64,000 nucleotides of DNA from Allolobophora icterica (lineage: Eukaryota > Annelida > Clitellata > Crassiclitellata > Lumbricidae), in assembly GCA_963556255.1 (NCBI GenBank), contig OY744608.1, forward strand, positions 11,176,019 to 11,240,018, given 5' to 3'. Shown here in pieces: positions 30,280 to 45,300 of the stretch. The translations under genes and the position numbers were made by a program. The notes under the pieces are model-generated. The model ran no database searches. It was not told where the DNA came from and saw only the letters and a program-made list of their open reading frames with translations. Position 1 is the first letter of the stretch. Every line of letters begins with the position of its first letter.

Positions 30280-32069
30280 CTCATGGGTTGGTAGTTACAT
30301 CGAGCTTTGCCTGAGGAAAAGCCAACCCATAGTTCGTCAACGCTGAGCTGCTGAACCTCTTCTATGGCTAACACCAACAAGATGCCATATACAATGTGTG
30401 CATGTGCATGCAGTGTCAGGCTTCAGCATCCTAACAATGACTGCTTCATCCAGGATAACACAATCAACATAATGTACACTCAGTGAAAGGCCTGGCTGGA
30501 TATCTGGGATGACGTCATCTGTTGAAGTGGGAACCACCTCTTTTAGGAGTCCACAATGTCTGACATGGTTCCTAGCCGCAAGTTGCCCATATTCGAAAGT
30601 GATGGCGAGTGTAAGCCGTGCAAGCAGTGAGGAGGAGGTGAATTAGGCACGGAAGGAGCTGTTCTCACAGAAAGGCAGATAACTGGATGGCCTTCCACCA
30701 ACTCAAGTTACACTTGTGGAACACACCAAGAGCGCTGCCAACCAGGCAGGTCATGTCTGGGCACAGATGTTCCCAGCTGTTCCTAAGCTACCATGTCCTG
30801 GTGAAAGGGGGTGGCTGAAAACGATCGAAGGAGGCTGGGAAGTGAAGTGGACAACACTTGCAAACGCTTTTCGATAGAACTGCTCAGATGTGGCTGCGAG
30901 AAGGGCTGTATGGCATAGCGCAAATGTGTGAAAGCTGTTCGACAGTGTGGTGGTCTCTGTCTGTGTACAGGCCTATGTGACCGTGAATGACGTGAACAAT
31001 GCTATATAAATTATTAGTGGTCGGCCATTGTGGAAAATGGCTGCCAGCGAGACCAGACGGCAAATCTGCGATTGCCCTATAGCTACAAAATTCCCTTAGG
31101 ACATGTTCATACAATATACCACATTTCATGCTTCTATCAGTTAATGAGGAATTGGTTCATATATTGCATCGGACTACCCCTTTCAGGTTACCTTAACTTC
31201 AAGATGGCTACCACAATTAGCTTTCCTATTATAGGTAAGTGATTGCAATTAGTTCTATTGGAAACCTTGCCCCTATATATGTATGTTTAGACACCAAGAT
31301 TAGGATTCTAAGTGAACTAGAAGCTGAGATATTGAAAAACCTCTATTTTCGGTCGGCCATCTTGAAAAATCTCTATTTTCGGTCGGCCATCTTGGAAAAT
31401 GGCTGCCACTGAGGCCAGAAGGCAAATCTGCGATGGCCCTATAGCTAAAAAAATCCCTTAGGTCATGTTCATACAATGTACCAAATTTCATGCTTCTATC
31501 AGTTTATGAGCAACTGGTTCATATTTTCAGGTCACCTTAACTTCAAGATGGCTACCACAATTAGCTTTTCTATTTTAGGTAATTGATTGCAATTAGTTCT
31601 ATTGGAAACCTTGCCCCTATATATATGTATGTTTAGACACCAAGATTACGATTCTAAGTGAACTAGAAGCTGAGATATTGAAAAACCTCTATTTTCGGTC
31701 GGCCATCTTGGAAAATGGCTGCCACTGAGGCCAGAAGGCAAATCTGCGGTGGCCCTATAGCTAAAATGTTTTTTCATCGTATGTTGTTACCCTTTGCCAA
31801 ATTTCATGCTTCCAACATGAAGTGAGCAATTTTTACACCAAGCTGACTGACCAATTGGCAGTTTTTAAGGTGGAGATATGACGTCATGCTAAAACGTCCG
31901 CTAGGGGGCGTAAACCATGAAAGAAAAATTGGCAACAGCATTTTTCTGCTTCAGAACTATCAAAACTTTTATTTAAACATCATTGCCAAGATTCTACCCA
32001 AAATTTGTGTTGCCTTACATACGCCAACGGACTGTATGCTTCGTACTTTCACTTCAAAACCCACTTATA

Positions 32070-33560
<1,491 letters not shown>

Positions 33561-33757
33561 TAGATAAGGGCGCTTCATAAATCAACATTGGCGCCCTATG
33601 GATTCAGCTTTAAGTTCCCTAGATTCCGACTGACATCCAACAAACGTGTTCAGTCGCTGAACGGTTTCCTCTGGGGCCGAACTACCCCTAGATTGGCGCG
33701 ATCGCTGCGTGGCTCGTTCCTCAACTCGGGCTAAAGATGTAGTCGAAGACCCAGACA

Positions 33758-34051
33758 CAGTGGCGTAGCGACCGCCCTCCGTACCCTCCGACCGGAGGGG
33801 CCCCGCAAGACAGGGGACCCTTAAAAGTGGCAAAAAATAACCATTTTGCGGAGAACATGGCTCGAAAGATGCGCTTTGCGTAAATACCGAAATGGAAATG
33901 GCATACATGTACACTGTATGGCGTAGGCCTATGTACGTGTATACATAATATGAACCCTGTATATTGCATATTACCGCATTCCAGTTTCCGCATTGTAAGG
34001 GGCCCCGGGCGTATGTTCGAAGGGGCCACGTTCTTTGTTGCTGCGGCTCTG
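33758..34051. mobile_element. hAT-type MITE (CAGTGGCGTAGC family)
   Basis: CAGTGGCGTAGCGACC to GCTGCGGCTCTG, with a perfect 8-bp duplication cccagaca (33750-33757, 34052-34059). Inverted ggggccccg stretches lie inside both ends. The A-B intergenic segment at about 17770-17780 lacks it. Confidence 0.9.
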
Positions 34052-34059
34052 CCCAGACA

Positions 34060-34330
<271 letters not shown>

Positions 34331-34399
34331 AGTGTTATTATGTTGAGACTATTAAGAAAACTTTATACTAACGTTCAAGATACAATAATATGAACCACA

Positions 34400-35215
34400 A
34401 ATATCGACTCTATCCTCATCTGTTAAAAGCCTTTCAAGTTTTGCAACTGAGACTATAATTGGAGTAAAGCAGGAGTTATAAGTTCACTCCCTGTTAACCC
34501 TGAAATTTTCTCCAGTAGAACTTAGAGATCGATGCTTCCGATACCGTAGCTAAAAGACTTCGGTATCCAATTTCGAAACTGGTGCGAAAAACGATCAAAC
34601 GAATTTCGTAACCACACAGAAAACAGTAATATAGTCCAATTGAAAAGACAGCTGCTGTTGCCACCGACCAACAGAACTGACTCCATGACACAAGATGGCT
34701 CCACTATGCGATGACTAAGCGATAAGGCAGCTTCGTGAAGTTGCCGATCGATTATTCATGTTTTGAGAGGCTGTCCAGTAGCATTTTAATCGTTCGAAAA
34801 ATCCTTTCAATAGTTCCGACAATCCATGCAGAGATGAATTATATAGCACCATCTTTTTTGACAACGTTATATGACAAACTACTACACACCGATTTCAATC
34901 GAAGAAATGCAAATGAGCTCCAATCGTGTGTAGATCGCATTTAATGCATTTCTGTTGTCAGTGAGTTCACTTGTGTTACATTCATCATCATTCATCATCG
35001 CATTTGAAACGTAGACTTATATCGAAATCTATCGATTGCTGTAGACTGCTACGCTATAATTATGCACATAATTTACGACGGCCATCAAGCGCTAAACATT
35101 ATTCATCTGCATCACCGTTCAATTCAGCAGAACCAATGCTAGAATTTAGAAACTTTTGGAAAATGAAGATGAAACAATTTTTATCTAAATTTATTGCAGA
35201 TGTTCCCTATATGCC
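34400..35215 (+). promoter_or_regulatory. Duplicated 5' flank with a promoter module but no signal exon
   Basis: 34400-34740 matches 18520-18840 and 37180-37370. 34875-35110 is a promoter module with ATGCAAAT, ctatcgattgct and gacggccatcaagcgc, but the TATA position reads taaaca. No inhibitor exon 1 follows before the next duplicated block (35218). Confidence 0.5.
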
Positions 35216-35344
35216 GACTGACATCCAGTAAACGTTTTCAGTAGCGATACGGTTTCCTCTGGGCCGAACTACCACTAGATTGGCGCGATCGATGCCTTGT
35301 CTCGTTCCTCAACTCGGGCTAAAGATGTAGTCGAAGACCCAGAC

Positions 35345-35793
35345 CAGGGGCGGCGCCAGACACTTTTTGTAACCAGGGCATAGCCAGGGCAGTCATACAA
35401 GTAGCCAGGGCAGTCATACAAATAGCCAGGGCAGTCATATAATTAACGAGTGCAGAGGTCGATTTACGGAGAGCGGGGTTGCGCGAGCTTAAATGGTGAC
35501 CATAATTATATGATCGCGCTACCGCGCTTGCCATAAATTGCCCCAAGCACTATTATATTTGTCTATAGTCAGGAGATCAGATGGGCGAAGCCCCCGGAAG
35601 CTGAACGCTTTTTGACATTTGTAAAGGAAATTTTAACATTTCAGTGAATTAAGTGAATTTATATATCAGGATATAACAAATATGCCCGAACAAATTCTGG
35701 ACAGGGCAAAAATTCAGGCAGGGCATCGACCAGGGCAAAGGCTTTTTTACCAGGGCATTTGCACTGGCGCGCCCTGGTGTAGCGCCGCCTCTG
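35345..35793. mobile_element. hAT-type MITE (CAGGGGCGGCGCC family)
   Basis: CAGGGGCGGCGCCAGACAC to GTGTAGCGCCGCCTCTG with a perfect 8-bp duplication acccagac (35337-35344, 35794-35801). The paralogous stretch at 33745-33757 shows the empty site. The interior repeats agccagggcagtcatacaa three times near its left end. Confidence 0.93.
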
Positions 35794-35802
35794 ACCCAGA
35801 CA

Positions 35803-36095
35803 CAGAGGCGTAGCGACCGCCCTTCGTACCCTCCGACCGGAGGGGGCCCCGCAAGAAAGGGGGCCCATAAAAGTGGCAAAAATAACCATTTGCGGAGAAC
35901 AAGGCTGGAAAGATGCGCTTTGCGTAATATAAATACCGAAATGGAAATGGAATACATGTACACTGTAGGGCGTAGGCCTATGTATACATAATATGAACCC
36001 TGTTTATTGTATATTACCGCATTCCAGTTTCCGCATTGTAAGGGGCCCCGGACGTATGTTCGGATGGGGCCACGTTTTTTGTCGCTACTGCTCTG
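35803..36095. mobile_element. Second copy of the 33758-34051 MITE, carried by segmental duplication
   Basis: Same termini and interior as 33758-34051 and the same surrounding block, so it was copied with the flank rather than inserted independently. Confidence 0.85.
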
Positions 36096-36223
36096 CGGCC
36101 AGACATAATTTATTACTATTACTATTACTATTATTATTTTTTTTGCCCCGAGGTAAACAGGATCCCTCAGGGACTTCAACATTATTTATAGTGTAGAAAT
36201 TGTCTGGAATGGGCCCTATTCAT

Positions 36224-36527
<304 letters not shown>

Positions 36528-36530
36528 CTG

Positions 36531-36850
36531 AAGCGCCATCTCAGCGTCACTCAGTGAACAGTTTATCATGAAAACTTAGGTCCATCTTGGATGGGCCCGC
36601 CGGTCCTCGATCCCGGGCAGTCCTGACATGGTGCCCTGGTATGCGACTGCATTGAATCGTTGAATTGTTATTGATATGTTCTGGAAGAGGAAGGCTGTCT
36701 CGCGGGCGTCGCCAGTGATTGCTGTCAATCGGCGGCCGATTTCGGAAACGAAGGCGAGACCTTCTTTGTTGGTAGGGCCCAATGTTTCAACGGCGATAGG
36801 GACGAAGGTGTATCTCGTCTCGAGTTCTGCATATTTTGTATGTTTCCTTG
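36531..36850 (-). mobile_element. LINE ORF2 C-terminal fragment (same family as 3092-8090)
   Basis: Minus strand encodes TRYTFVPIAVETLGPTNKEG and ETAFLFQNISITIQRFNAVA, aligning with [18 protein letters not shown] and [14 protein letters not shown] in the copy at 3.2-5.8 kb. This copy keeps an open frame of 68 codons plus upstream extension. Confidence 0.8.
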
Positions 36851-36854
36851 TGGC

Positions 36855-36931
<77 letters not shown>

Positions 36932-37009
36932 TTTTTTTTTTTTTTGTTGCCCTGAGGTACTTCGTTCTCTCAGGGTCTTAGAGTTCTTATTATCTCAGGT
37001 CTCAGGGTC

Positions 37010-37106
<97 letters not shown>

Positions 37107-37107
37107 G
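36855..37107. repeat. Two ATT arrays separated by a LINE 3' end
   Basis: 36855-36930 and 37013-37107 are ATT tracts. Between them lies a poly(T) run and gccctgaggtacttcgttct, the LINE terminus on the minus strand. Confidence 0.93.
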
Positions 37108-37374
37108 TTCAAACTATTAAGAAAGCTTTAGGGTCTATACTACAGTTCAAGATACAATTATTAACCGCAAATATCGACTCGACTCTATCCTCATCTGTTA
37201 AGAGCCTTTCAGGTTTTGCAACTGAGACTATATTTAGAGTAAAGTAGGCGTTCTCAGTTCACTCCTTATTAACTCTGAAATTTTCCGCAGTTGGACTTGA
37301 GATCGAGGCTTCCGATACCGTAGCTAAAAGACTTCGGTTTCGAAATTGATGCGATAGACGATAAAACGAATTTC

Positions 37375-37486
37375 ACATTTAAAGCATTCCTTGGGTCAAT
37401 GGGTCCAGATAAGCATATGTTACATTCTTCATGTCATTTAAAACGTATACCCATTTTTAATAAAGATAACATTCAGACATTCATTC

Positions 37487-37543
<57 letters not shown>

Positions 37544-37892
37544 CAATATACAGACACACAGGGAAACGGATACTGAGTCAGTCAGTCATTTAGTCTTAAA
37601 GGCAATCTTGTAATCATTGAATGAATGAATGAATGAATGAATGAATGAATGAAGGTAAGATTATTGATTAATTGCTTTAGTTATTGATTGTTTGAATCAT
37701 TCCTTTACATATGGATTCAGTGATGCATTAAATCAATCATATTCTTTGATTGACTAATATCTAAGAACTGGACAGCACAAGATTTAATAGAAACGAGAAT
37801 CACTTTCCTTTAAGTATGATTTTGTGTCACGGTTTATAATTTATGCAAAGTCGATCTTTAAACTTGGCTCAAAAATATAGAGTCTAGCTGGA
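37375..37892 (+). pseudogene. 5' remnant of another inhibitor gene, exon 1 deleted
   Basis: 37375-37450 matches the upstream region of gene C (39104-39185) almost perfectly. The sequence then jumps to the intron 1 sequence of gene C (ataaagataacattcagaca..., 39498 onward) and follows it to gagtctagctggaagag (37890). The TATA box, 5' UTR and signal-peptide exon are missing at the junction. An RTE fragment follows, and no exons 2-5 remain. Confidence 0.8.
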
Positions 37893-38405
37893 AGAGTGAA
37901 AATTTGGAAGAACAAGTCAATTCATAATGACACCAAATTACGGATGATGAAGGCATTGGCATGGCCAACAGCAACATACGGATGTGAGGCTTGGACGTTA
38001 AAGAAAGAAGAAGAGAAACGCATCCAAGCATTCGAGAACAAGTGCATCAGAAAGCTGCTAAGAATTCCTGGACAAAAAGGATGACCACCGAACAAATATA
38101 CAAGCTGGCGAGGACCAAAAGCGAACTGCTGAACCACGTCCGAACCCGCAAGCTAAGATACTTTGGACACATCATGCGGCAGCCGAAGGACAACATCGAA
38201 GGCAGCCTGATGACAGGCCTTGTAGAAGGGATTCGCAACCGCGGCAGACCAAGGATATCCTGGATTGACAACATTATAAAATGGATTGGACTATCTGGAA
38301 CCAGACTGATGGCTGCAGTACGAGATAGGAAATGCTGGACAATTTTGACCCATTCATGTAGCCTACCATCGCAAAGCGACGACGGCGACATGACATGACA
38401 TGACA
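37893..38405 (+). mobile_element. RTE-clade LINE, ORF2 C-terminal fragment with short tandem tail
   Basis: Encodes KIWKNKSIHNDTKLRMMKAL, TYGCEAWTLKKEEEKRIQAF, then after a small frameshift LLNHVRTRKLRYFGHIMRQP, RGRPRISWIDNIIKW and CWTILTHS. This is the post-RT region of RTE elements. It ends in (ATGAC)n at 38386-38404, a normal RTE 3' tail. 5'-truncated, inactive. Confidence 0.88.
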
Positions 38406-39030
38406 TTGCAGATATTATTTTCTGTAAGATATCATTTGCTACTGCTGATGATTGCGCCAAATTAAAGAGATTTATTGCCCGTATGTGTAGAATGGGATAC
38501 CATTCGCCTGATGTTCGGGGTTTAGATGATTTGATGCTGATGCTGATGAAAATCTACTTCGGTCTGTCATCCGATCATCAATTCATGTACTAAGACCTAT
38601 ATTTTCTCCTATTGTTCAACGTTCTCACAGCTTAAGACCTAGACAGCATGATTTCTCTTTGCCTTTTAAGGATAATAGAAATTTTATTTCTAGGGCCTTG
38701 TATAGTAACATTAAAACTTTGTAATAGGCCTATTCTTTCCTTTCTTAAATAGATTTTCTTGTAAATTGATTGATTAATATTATAGCTTATTAATATTAGT
38801 GTGGTTATTATTATTAACGATAGTAATGATAATGTAAATTCTAATATTTCTTTCTCATAAGAAAGATTCTTTTCTTTCTAGGGTTATGTTTAATATTCTA
38901 AATGATTTATATTAATAGATTTGTTTATAGTTTCATTGTTGTATTCTCGTTTTAACATGCTTCTTGACTTTGATTGTAATGGTTTGCGGTGTGTCAAACT
39001 ACTATTTGTTAATAAACGAATACTTACTTA
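38406..39030 (+). mobile_element. 3' end of a jockey-like LINE with (ACTT)n tail
   Basis: A short frame end (HSLRPRQHDFSLPFKDN...ISRALYSNIKTL) stops near 38724, followed by an AT-rich 3' UTR and ttaataaacgaatacttact with (ACTT)n at 39013-39030. Distinct from the RTE piece just before it. Confidence 0.65.
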
Positions 39031-39049
39031 CTTACTTATATGCGACATT

Positions 39050-39300
39050 TGCATTCAATCGAAGAAATGCGAATGAACCTCTAGGCCTATCGTGCATAGA
39101 ACGCATTTAAAGCATTCCTTGGGTCAATGGGTCCAGATAAGCATATGTTACATTCTTCATGGCATTTGAAACGTATACCCATTTCACTTTTCAATCGATT
39201 GAAGAGTTTAATATTTATGAATCGATCGATTGCTAGTCTACTACGCCATTATTCACATAATTTCCGACGGCCATCAAACGCTATAAATTCCGTGGAAGCC
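39050..39300 (+). promoter_or_regulatory. Promoter of gene C
   Basis: The module runs gaagaaatgcgaatgaacct, gcatttaaagcattcct, aatcgatcgattgctag, gacggccatcaaacgc, then TATAAA (39282-39287), 51 nt before the ATG. The expected start site falls near 39312 at ccgacagacag. Confidence 0.72.
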
Positions 39301-39337
39301 TCTTTGAAGTCCGACAGACAGATCTGCGGAAGTCGAA

Positions 39338-39383
39338 ATGTTTTCTAGAATATTCTACGCTTCGTTGTTCCTGGTTGTTTGTG
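39338..39383 (+). CDS. Gene C exon 1 (signal peptide)
   Basis: MFSRIFYASLFLVVC plus G of a split Ala codon; donor GTGAGC at 39384. Read-through would add GERSLRVELMINT and stop. Confidence 0.92.
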
Positions 39384-42300
39384 GTGAGCGATCGCTAAGA
39401 GTCGAACTGATGATAAATACTTAGAAAAACACTTATATTGAAGAACGAGGTCTATATAATGATGATGGCTCTGATTGTCTTGGGATATAAGCTGACAATA
39501 AAGATAACATTCAGACATTCATTCAGGCAGACAGACAGACAGACAGACAGACACAATATACAGACACACAGGGAAACGGACACTGAGTCAGTCAGTCATT
39601 TAGTCTTAAAGGCAATCTTGTAATCATTGAATGAATGAATGAATGAATGAATGAATGAAGGTAAGATTATTGATTAATTGCTTTAGTTGATTGTTTGAAT
39701 CATTCCTGACATATGGATTCAGTGATACATTCAATCAATCATATTCATTGATTGACTAATATCTAAGAACTGGACAGAACTAGATTCAGTAGAAACGAGA
39801 ATCACTTTCCTTTAAGTATGATTTTGTGTCACGGTTTATAATTTATGCAAAGTCGATCTTTGAACTTCGCTCAAAAATATAGAGTCTAGCTGGAAGAGTT
39901 ACGCACAGGTGAAGTAATTAATCCTTCCGGATATTTTGTTTCTGCAGTAGAGTGCAAATTCATAGATTCCCGAGAGTTTTTGTTGAATTATGTAACCTCT
40001 ACGTTTCGTCTAATCACCTGATGTGATTAAAAAATTTAGCGGTAGCAATTTTAATTCTTGTTGTTTAATGTTGATCTTACAGCCAGCGGAATCAGCAATG
40101 CCTTGAAAGATGGGAACATACAAATAGACCCAGGTTTTGTCGATGATACGCCAAACCTTTTACCCTTCAGTAAGTATAGGTTTCTAATCGCAAATCATTT
40201 TGCTACTCGCTTTACTTATTTGAAAAGGTTGTTCTAGGTAATTTTCACACAGACGGTGATGTAATGATATTCTCGCCGTGTCTTAAACTGACCTCTCTGA
40301 CCTATGACCAAACACACAAGCCAACCTGTCTTCAACCACTAGGCCTAGCTCATTGCATCGCTCCATGCTGCTGGAGATCTTCGGATTGGTCTTTTGTCTG
40401 AGCCACGGTGCATAACTACCATGCGCTCTTGTGAAATCCATGTTGCCATCTCAAGAAATGAAACCGATTGTCAAGGTTCGTCCGATGCTCAAACTCTTTT
40501 GCTTACTTTAGTGTAGGCGTCAAAACTCAGTATCTTCTACGGGTTTGTTACATCTGGAGGTTAACAGTTCTTCATCACACGATTCACTAACCGCAAGTCA
40601 GATTTGCATTTATAGACCATATGACTGCGCGTTACAAATTTTTTCCAAAATAGTATCACACGGCAGGTTATGATACTTGCTAATGCAGTGCAGTGTAGTG
40701 GACTTTCAACATGCAGTACTTACTGTGTGAGGCAAAGGTAGCCTAGCACTGATAAGGTTTGCTCAGAAGAGATAAAAAATAGGACAGAGTAGCTGAGTTT
40801 TTCAGTTCTGAGGTGCACGACAAAAGAGTTATTTTTAGCATATGTATTCAGAATCTTGCTAGGCAAGATTCGAGCCGAGGTTCGACAGAATAGGAAAGGA
40901 TCATGAGGAAAAGGGAGGAGAGTGGTTTGCAGCTTATGGCTGGCTGTCGGTGGAGGCTGGAGCTGAGAGGAATGAGAGGATGGAATTTAGTTAGTCAGAG
41001 GCAAGGGGAATATAGGAACAGATCAGTTTATGAATAGGCAGTCGACCCCTGGAGCTGAAGAGAAGTGGACGTAGAAGAACATCGGCCGAGATGAAGAGAT
41101 GGGGTAGAATATGGATCAAGAAGAGAATGTCTGACTGACATCCCCAATTGAGATAAGTAGTTCAGTTATCATCATTGATAATATTATAATTATTACAGGT
41201 ATCATCCTTATGCTTATAATGTTGTGAGTCTGAGCTCTTGTCATTATAATAAAAGGTATTTTTGTAATGTACTTCTTTGATATGCTATTCCCCTAAGGTT
41301 CGATAGGGTAATTGGTTTAACGTTGTATTTACTTAATAACTTACTTTAAAGATACTAACAACGTCTTACTAATAGGCTACTGGCATTAATTTTGCAGTAA
41401 GCCGAAACCTGTCCTAGAAATTTTGTACTATGCTGGCGGTCATGAAAGAGGGCAATAATCCAATTGTATAGAAAGTCAGGTATAGGTAAAACAGCTAGTT
41501 GCTCAGAAAAGTGGGAATGTCTGACCGTGTCGAAGGCACGGGAAAAGTCGAGAGACAGTAGCCGCACATAAGGCTCGTCACAGAGCATGTCTAAGAGGTT
41601 ATATGAAATAGCGATCAAGGCACAAGTAGTAGAGCCAGTGGGCCTGAAGGCATACTGGCCGCTAAAGTCACTATTGTCAGCAGGGCTACAAAGGACAGGG
41701 TAGAAGTAGGTGCCAGCAACATACTTCTCCAAATTGCGACAGAGAACAGCTGTAATCGAAATGGGCCTGTAATCAGCCTCGGTAACGGGATGCGCTATTT
41801 TAGGGATCGGAGTTATACAACTAGAAAGCCACTGGGGGGGGGGCATAAGAATGTAATAAAGAGCACCGGAACAGGAAGGCGATAGGCGTAGCAAGGAGGT
41901 GGGCCATGGTGGACAGAAACAACTTAATTTTAGTTAAACTTCATCCTTAACTAAAAATTGCTAGTTAAACTAAAAGTTAGCAACTCTTTAGTTAACTGTT
42001 GTCCATCACTGGCTATAAGCAACTCGACCATCTCCAGATATCCAGTGCCTTCCCATTGTGTAGCCAACATACGTCAGGCTCCATCTCATGTTCGGTGGGT
42101 GTGGAACAGTCGATGGACAAATTGTTGAGGAGGTGTTCTGGCACTTTTCTCATTATTTGCCCATCCGAGCTTTCTATTGGGCTCGTAGCCAATCAAGTCT
42201 TTTCCGTCCACCCAGTAAATTTTAAGCTGTTTCCCGACTGTGTCAGTGAAGTTGCCTCTCAAGTTTCCCAGCTGTCATTCTTTGGTTGGCAATTGAGAGG

Positions 42301-45300
42301 TTATAATGGGACAGGGAAGCCGAATGGGTAGAGTGCTCTGCCTGTAACGCGGAGAGTAAGGGTTCGTACCTCCACTGTCACTGTGTTCGGATATTCTGTC
42401 GTATTCAAGGGTCTGTGCTCTTTTGAACATTGAAAGGAGGGCAATATCAAATAGTCTACAGTTGCATTGTATTGTACTGTATCTATCGTATCGTATCTAG
42501 TAATTTATAGGGTGCCACTCGCAGTACAAACTACTCAGTGCAGTGCAGGAGCCCCGTGGAAACAGCCCCGTCTTGAGCGTGCGAGTAGATGCTGGGGAGT
42601 TCCCATCATGTGTTTATTTCGTAGTCGATAGGGAAGACCATTCCAGGCAGAGGGACCTGTGACAGCAAAAGCTCGACGTTGGGCCAGAGTGGTCCTAGTA
42701 CGAGGGACAAAGAGATCAAGACGGCCAGTAGAGCGCAAAGGACGAGCAGAAGTTGCAGAGAGAGGTTGCCGAGGTACTGAATGATGGTTAAGTCTCTCAG
42801 TCAGATTCTTGTGTGAGTTAGCAATACTCCGTCGCTGAGCGAAGACAAAGGTATGATGGGGTTTCAAGTTATGCCCTATAATACTACGTAAGCCCGACTG
42901 CCTCACCGAACCCTCTACTTGGCCCGACCGTAAAATATGAAAATAATTTCACTCACCGAACTAGTTTATTTAGCATGAAAGTTGCATCAAATGTGAAAGA
43001 ATAGACTCAATTGATTGGTTTCATACATACAACAATAGCCAACATGTACAAATAGTGACATTATTTATTGCTGACATGTTGGTTAATCTATTTTGAAGTG
43101 TTTGAAACTAGACGTTGGCCACAAGCAGTTGGAATGGTAAGTACAAGTAGTATTTCAATCTTATTTCAAATTGTTTCCGTGTAATACTAGAATTTCTAAG
43201 CAAATTGATTTCAGTTCAATGTCTTCTACTATTACCGCCCTAAAGAAGCTTATTATGCGCCTCTTGTATTTTTTCATTCGATGTATACAAATCTTACAGC
43301 AGATGTTATGATCACTGATTCATATTGCGCATCGTCAAGAGAGACTCCTCAGAGACGCTGTCAACCAAACGAGAGAAAGAGCAGGATCGAAAAGAATGGT
43401 ATTCAAGGGCCTGTGCGAATAGAGATAAAGTGAGAACAAGGAACACATGTCGTAGGATGCTAAGCAACCTATTTCAGGAAGTTGGGTCGACCACACGGAG
43501 GTTCTGTTGAAGGTCAGACCAGAGGGAATAACCAGTTGCCCTGTGCAGCAGAGCAAATAAATATAGGTTTAAGAATGGATGAATCCGAGACATGCAACTC
43601 TTTGAAATGACATTTCAGACGCAAGAAGCAGAGCGTTGATTAAAACAGGTCTGAAAATTATGTGATACGTTATGTGATACGAAACTCTAAATTCAATGTT
43701 TCGGTGCATCGGCAACCAGTACTATTATTCCTCCCAAACGAAGCTGGTTATATGCTCAAACTTAGAAATTATCCAACGCGTTCTTTCGCATCAGTCCACA
43801 ACTAACAAACCAGATGAACTGCATTTTCCCGGGATTCAGTGAACCTATATTCTAATAAGTATCTGATTGAAAAATGTCTACGAAGTTGTAGTGTGATGCC
43901 TATTTTTGTCATGAAATCGGAAGATAACGACAGGAGAAACTGGCCGCCATTTTTATGTCTCGCTAAGATAGATTTACAACGTCGCAAGCGAATACGCGAA
44001 TAGACGCTGAAACGATACGCGTGTCATTCGTATGCTATCCTTCTGGACAAGAATGCCGTTTGCAGCAGGAAATCACTGATTAGTGTCTGTTGTGAGGAAT
44101 TTGGAGTCGGAGAGGTTGTCGCTGTTGAGCGTCGTACGAATTTCTTGAACATTCAAGACGAGGAAACGCGGGTTTCTTTGGAATGCAACCATTGCTTCAC
44201 TTGGAATTGACTGATCTACTAGCGCCATTGTGATAACGCACAAAATATCGATAGTCGAAGCTGCTGCTCAATCAATGGGTCCATATTTACTTGGTCATCT
44301 TATATTACTAACCCTGACCTACAGTTAAGTGCTTTATAGAAGCTACAATTGTCGCATCCGTTTTGAAGTTTGACCAATCCTAACGCGACGGAAGTGGGTA
44401 GTAACACAAGAGTCAAATCTTAGTAGACTATCAAATTCTTTGGATAATTCTCTTGTATGATCTAGGTTCAGACTTTTGTTTCTAGATTGCGAACGTGTGC
44501 GATATAGATTCAGTCTTGTTTTTAGATTACAATCTTGTGGTTTTCAGACTTCTGACATTTAGACTAACCATTTTATCTTGTAATCAATTTTTACTCTCAA
44601 ATGATTTAGCCATTACCGGTATTAAAAGTGCATAACTTACCCGAATTTTGTAAGTTTTGAAATTGTTTAACACGCAACAGAAATTTAAATTCGGTCGCAT
44701 TGCTGTTTCTTTTGCAGACTGTAGAACAAGCCAAAGACGAGATTACTAAAGATTATCCCGGAGTCTCCGTAAGTAACAGTTTAAAAGTTTATAGACCTTC
44801 GGTAACTAGTGCAGTTTTAGCAATTATTCTCAATAAATAAATTTTTTATTTCCTTTTTGTATGCATGTATGTATATGTATATAGCGGGCCATTGTATAGC
44901 GACTTTTAGGTAACTCACAACGGCGTTACTGCACGGTTGCTTAGGAGTCACCCAAGAAAGGTGTTTTAAGTCGAACTGAAAACGTTTCGTGAACGGTTAA
45001 AGATACCAGTGATAGTATGTCCGGTGTCAGGTTGTCCCAGAGAGAAGGACCCACGGAAGAAAAGGAGCGCAAGCTTCAGCTGACCTGTTAGAGCACGGGA
45101 CCATGAACTGGTCCAGGAAAGTCGAAAACTACCGGCAGTGGCAGGGACAGCTTAAAACCGGTGTGAGGAGCTCAGAGATGTAGTCTGTGCCGAACCAGCG
45201 ATCGAAGCCCCGTCCACAAGGAGCAGTTGCCTTGTTGGAGTCGTTCACTGTGTACAACATAGCTTCATGCAAATGTGCATTAGCATGTATGAATGTATGT

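Larger units (their letters stand above)
28248..32034. mobile_element. 3.8-kb palindromic DNA transposon (fold-back) with a coding loop
   Basis: The ends agtccgttggc (28249) and gccaacggact (to 32033) begin two long inverted arms, about 28248-30045 and 30600-32034. A 3-bp tat flanks both sides (28245-28247, 32035-32037). Each arm has three tandem copies of a roughly 330-bp unit (gatttgccttctgg...gccattttccaaaatggc...). The inner parts of the arms and the 550-bp loop carry a coding remnant on the minus strand. The superfamily is unsettled; a 3-bp duplication would fit Academ- or Harbinger-type elements. Confidence 0.82.
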
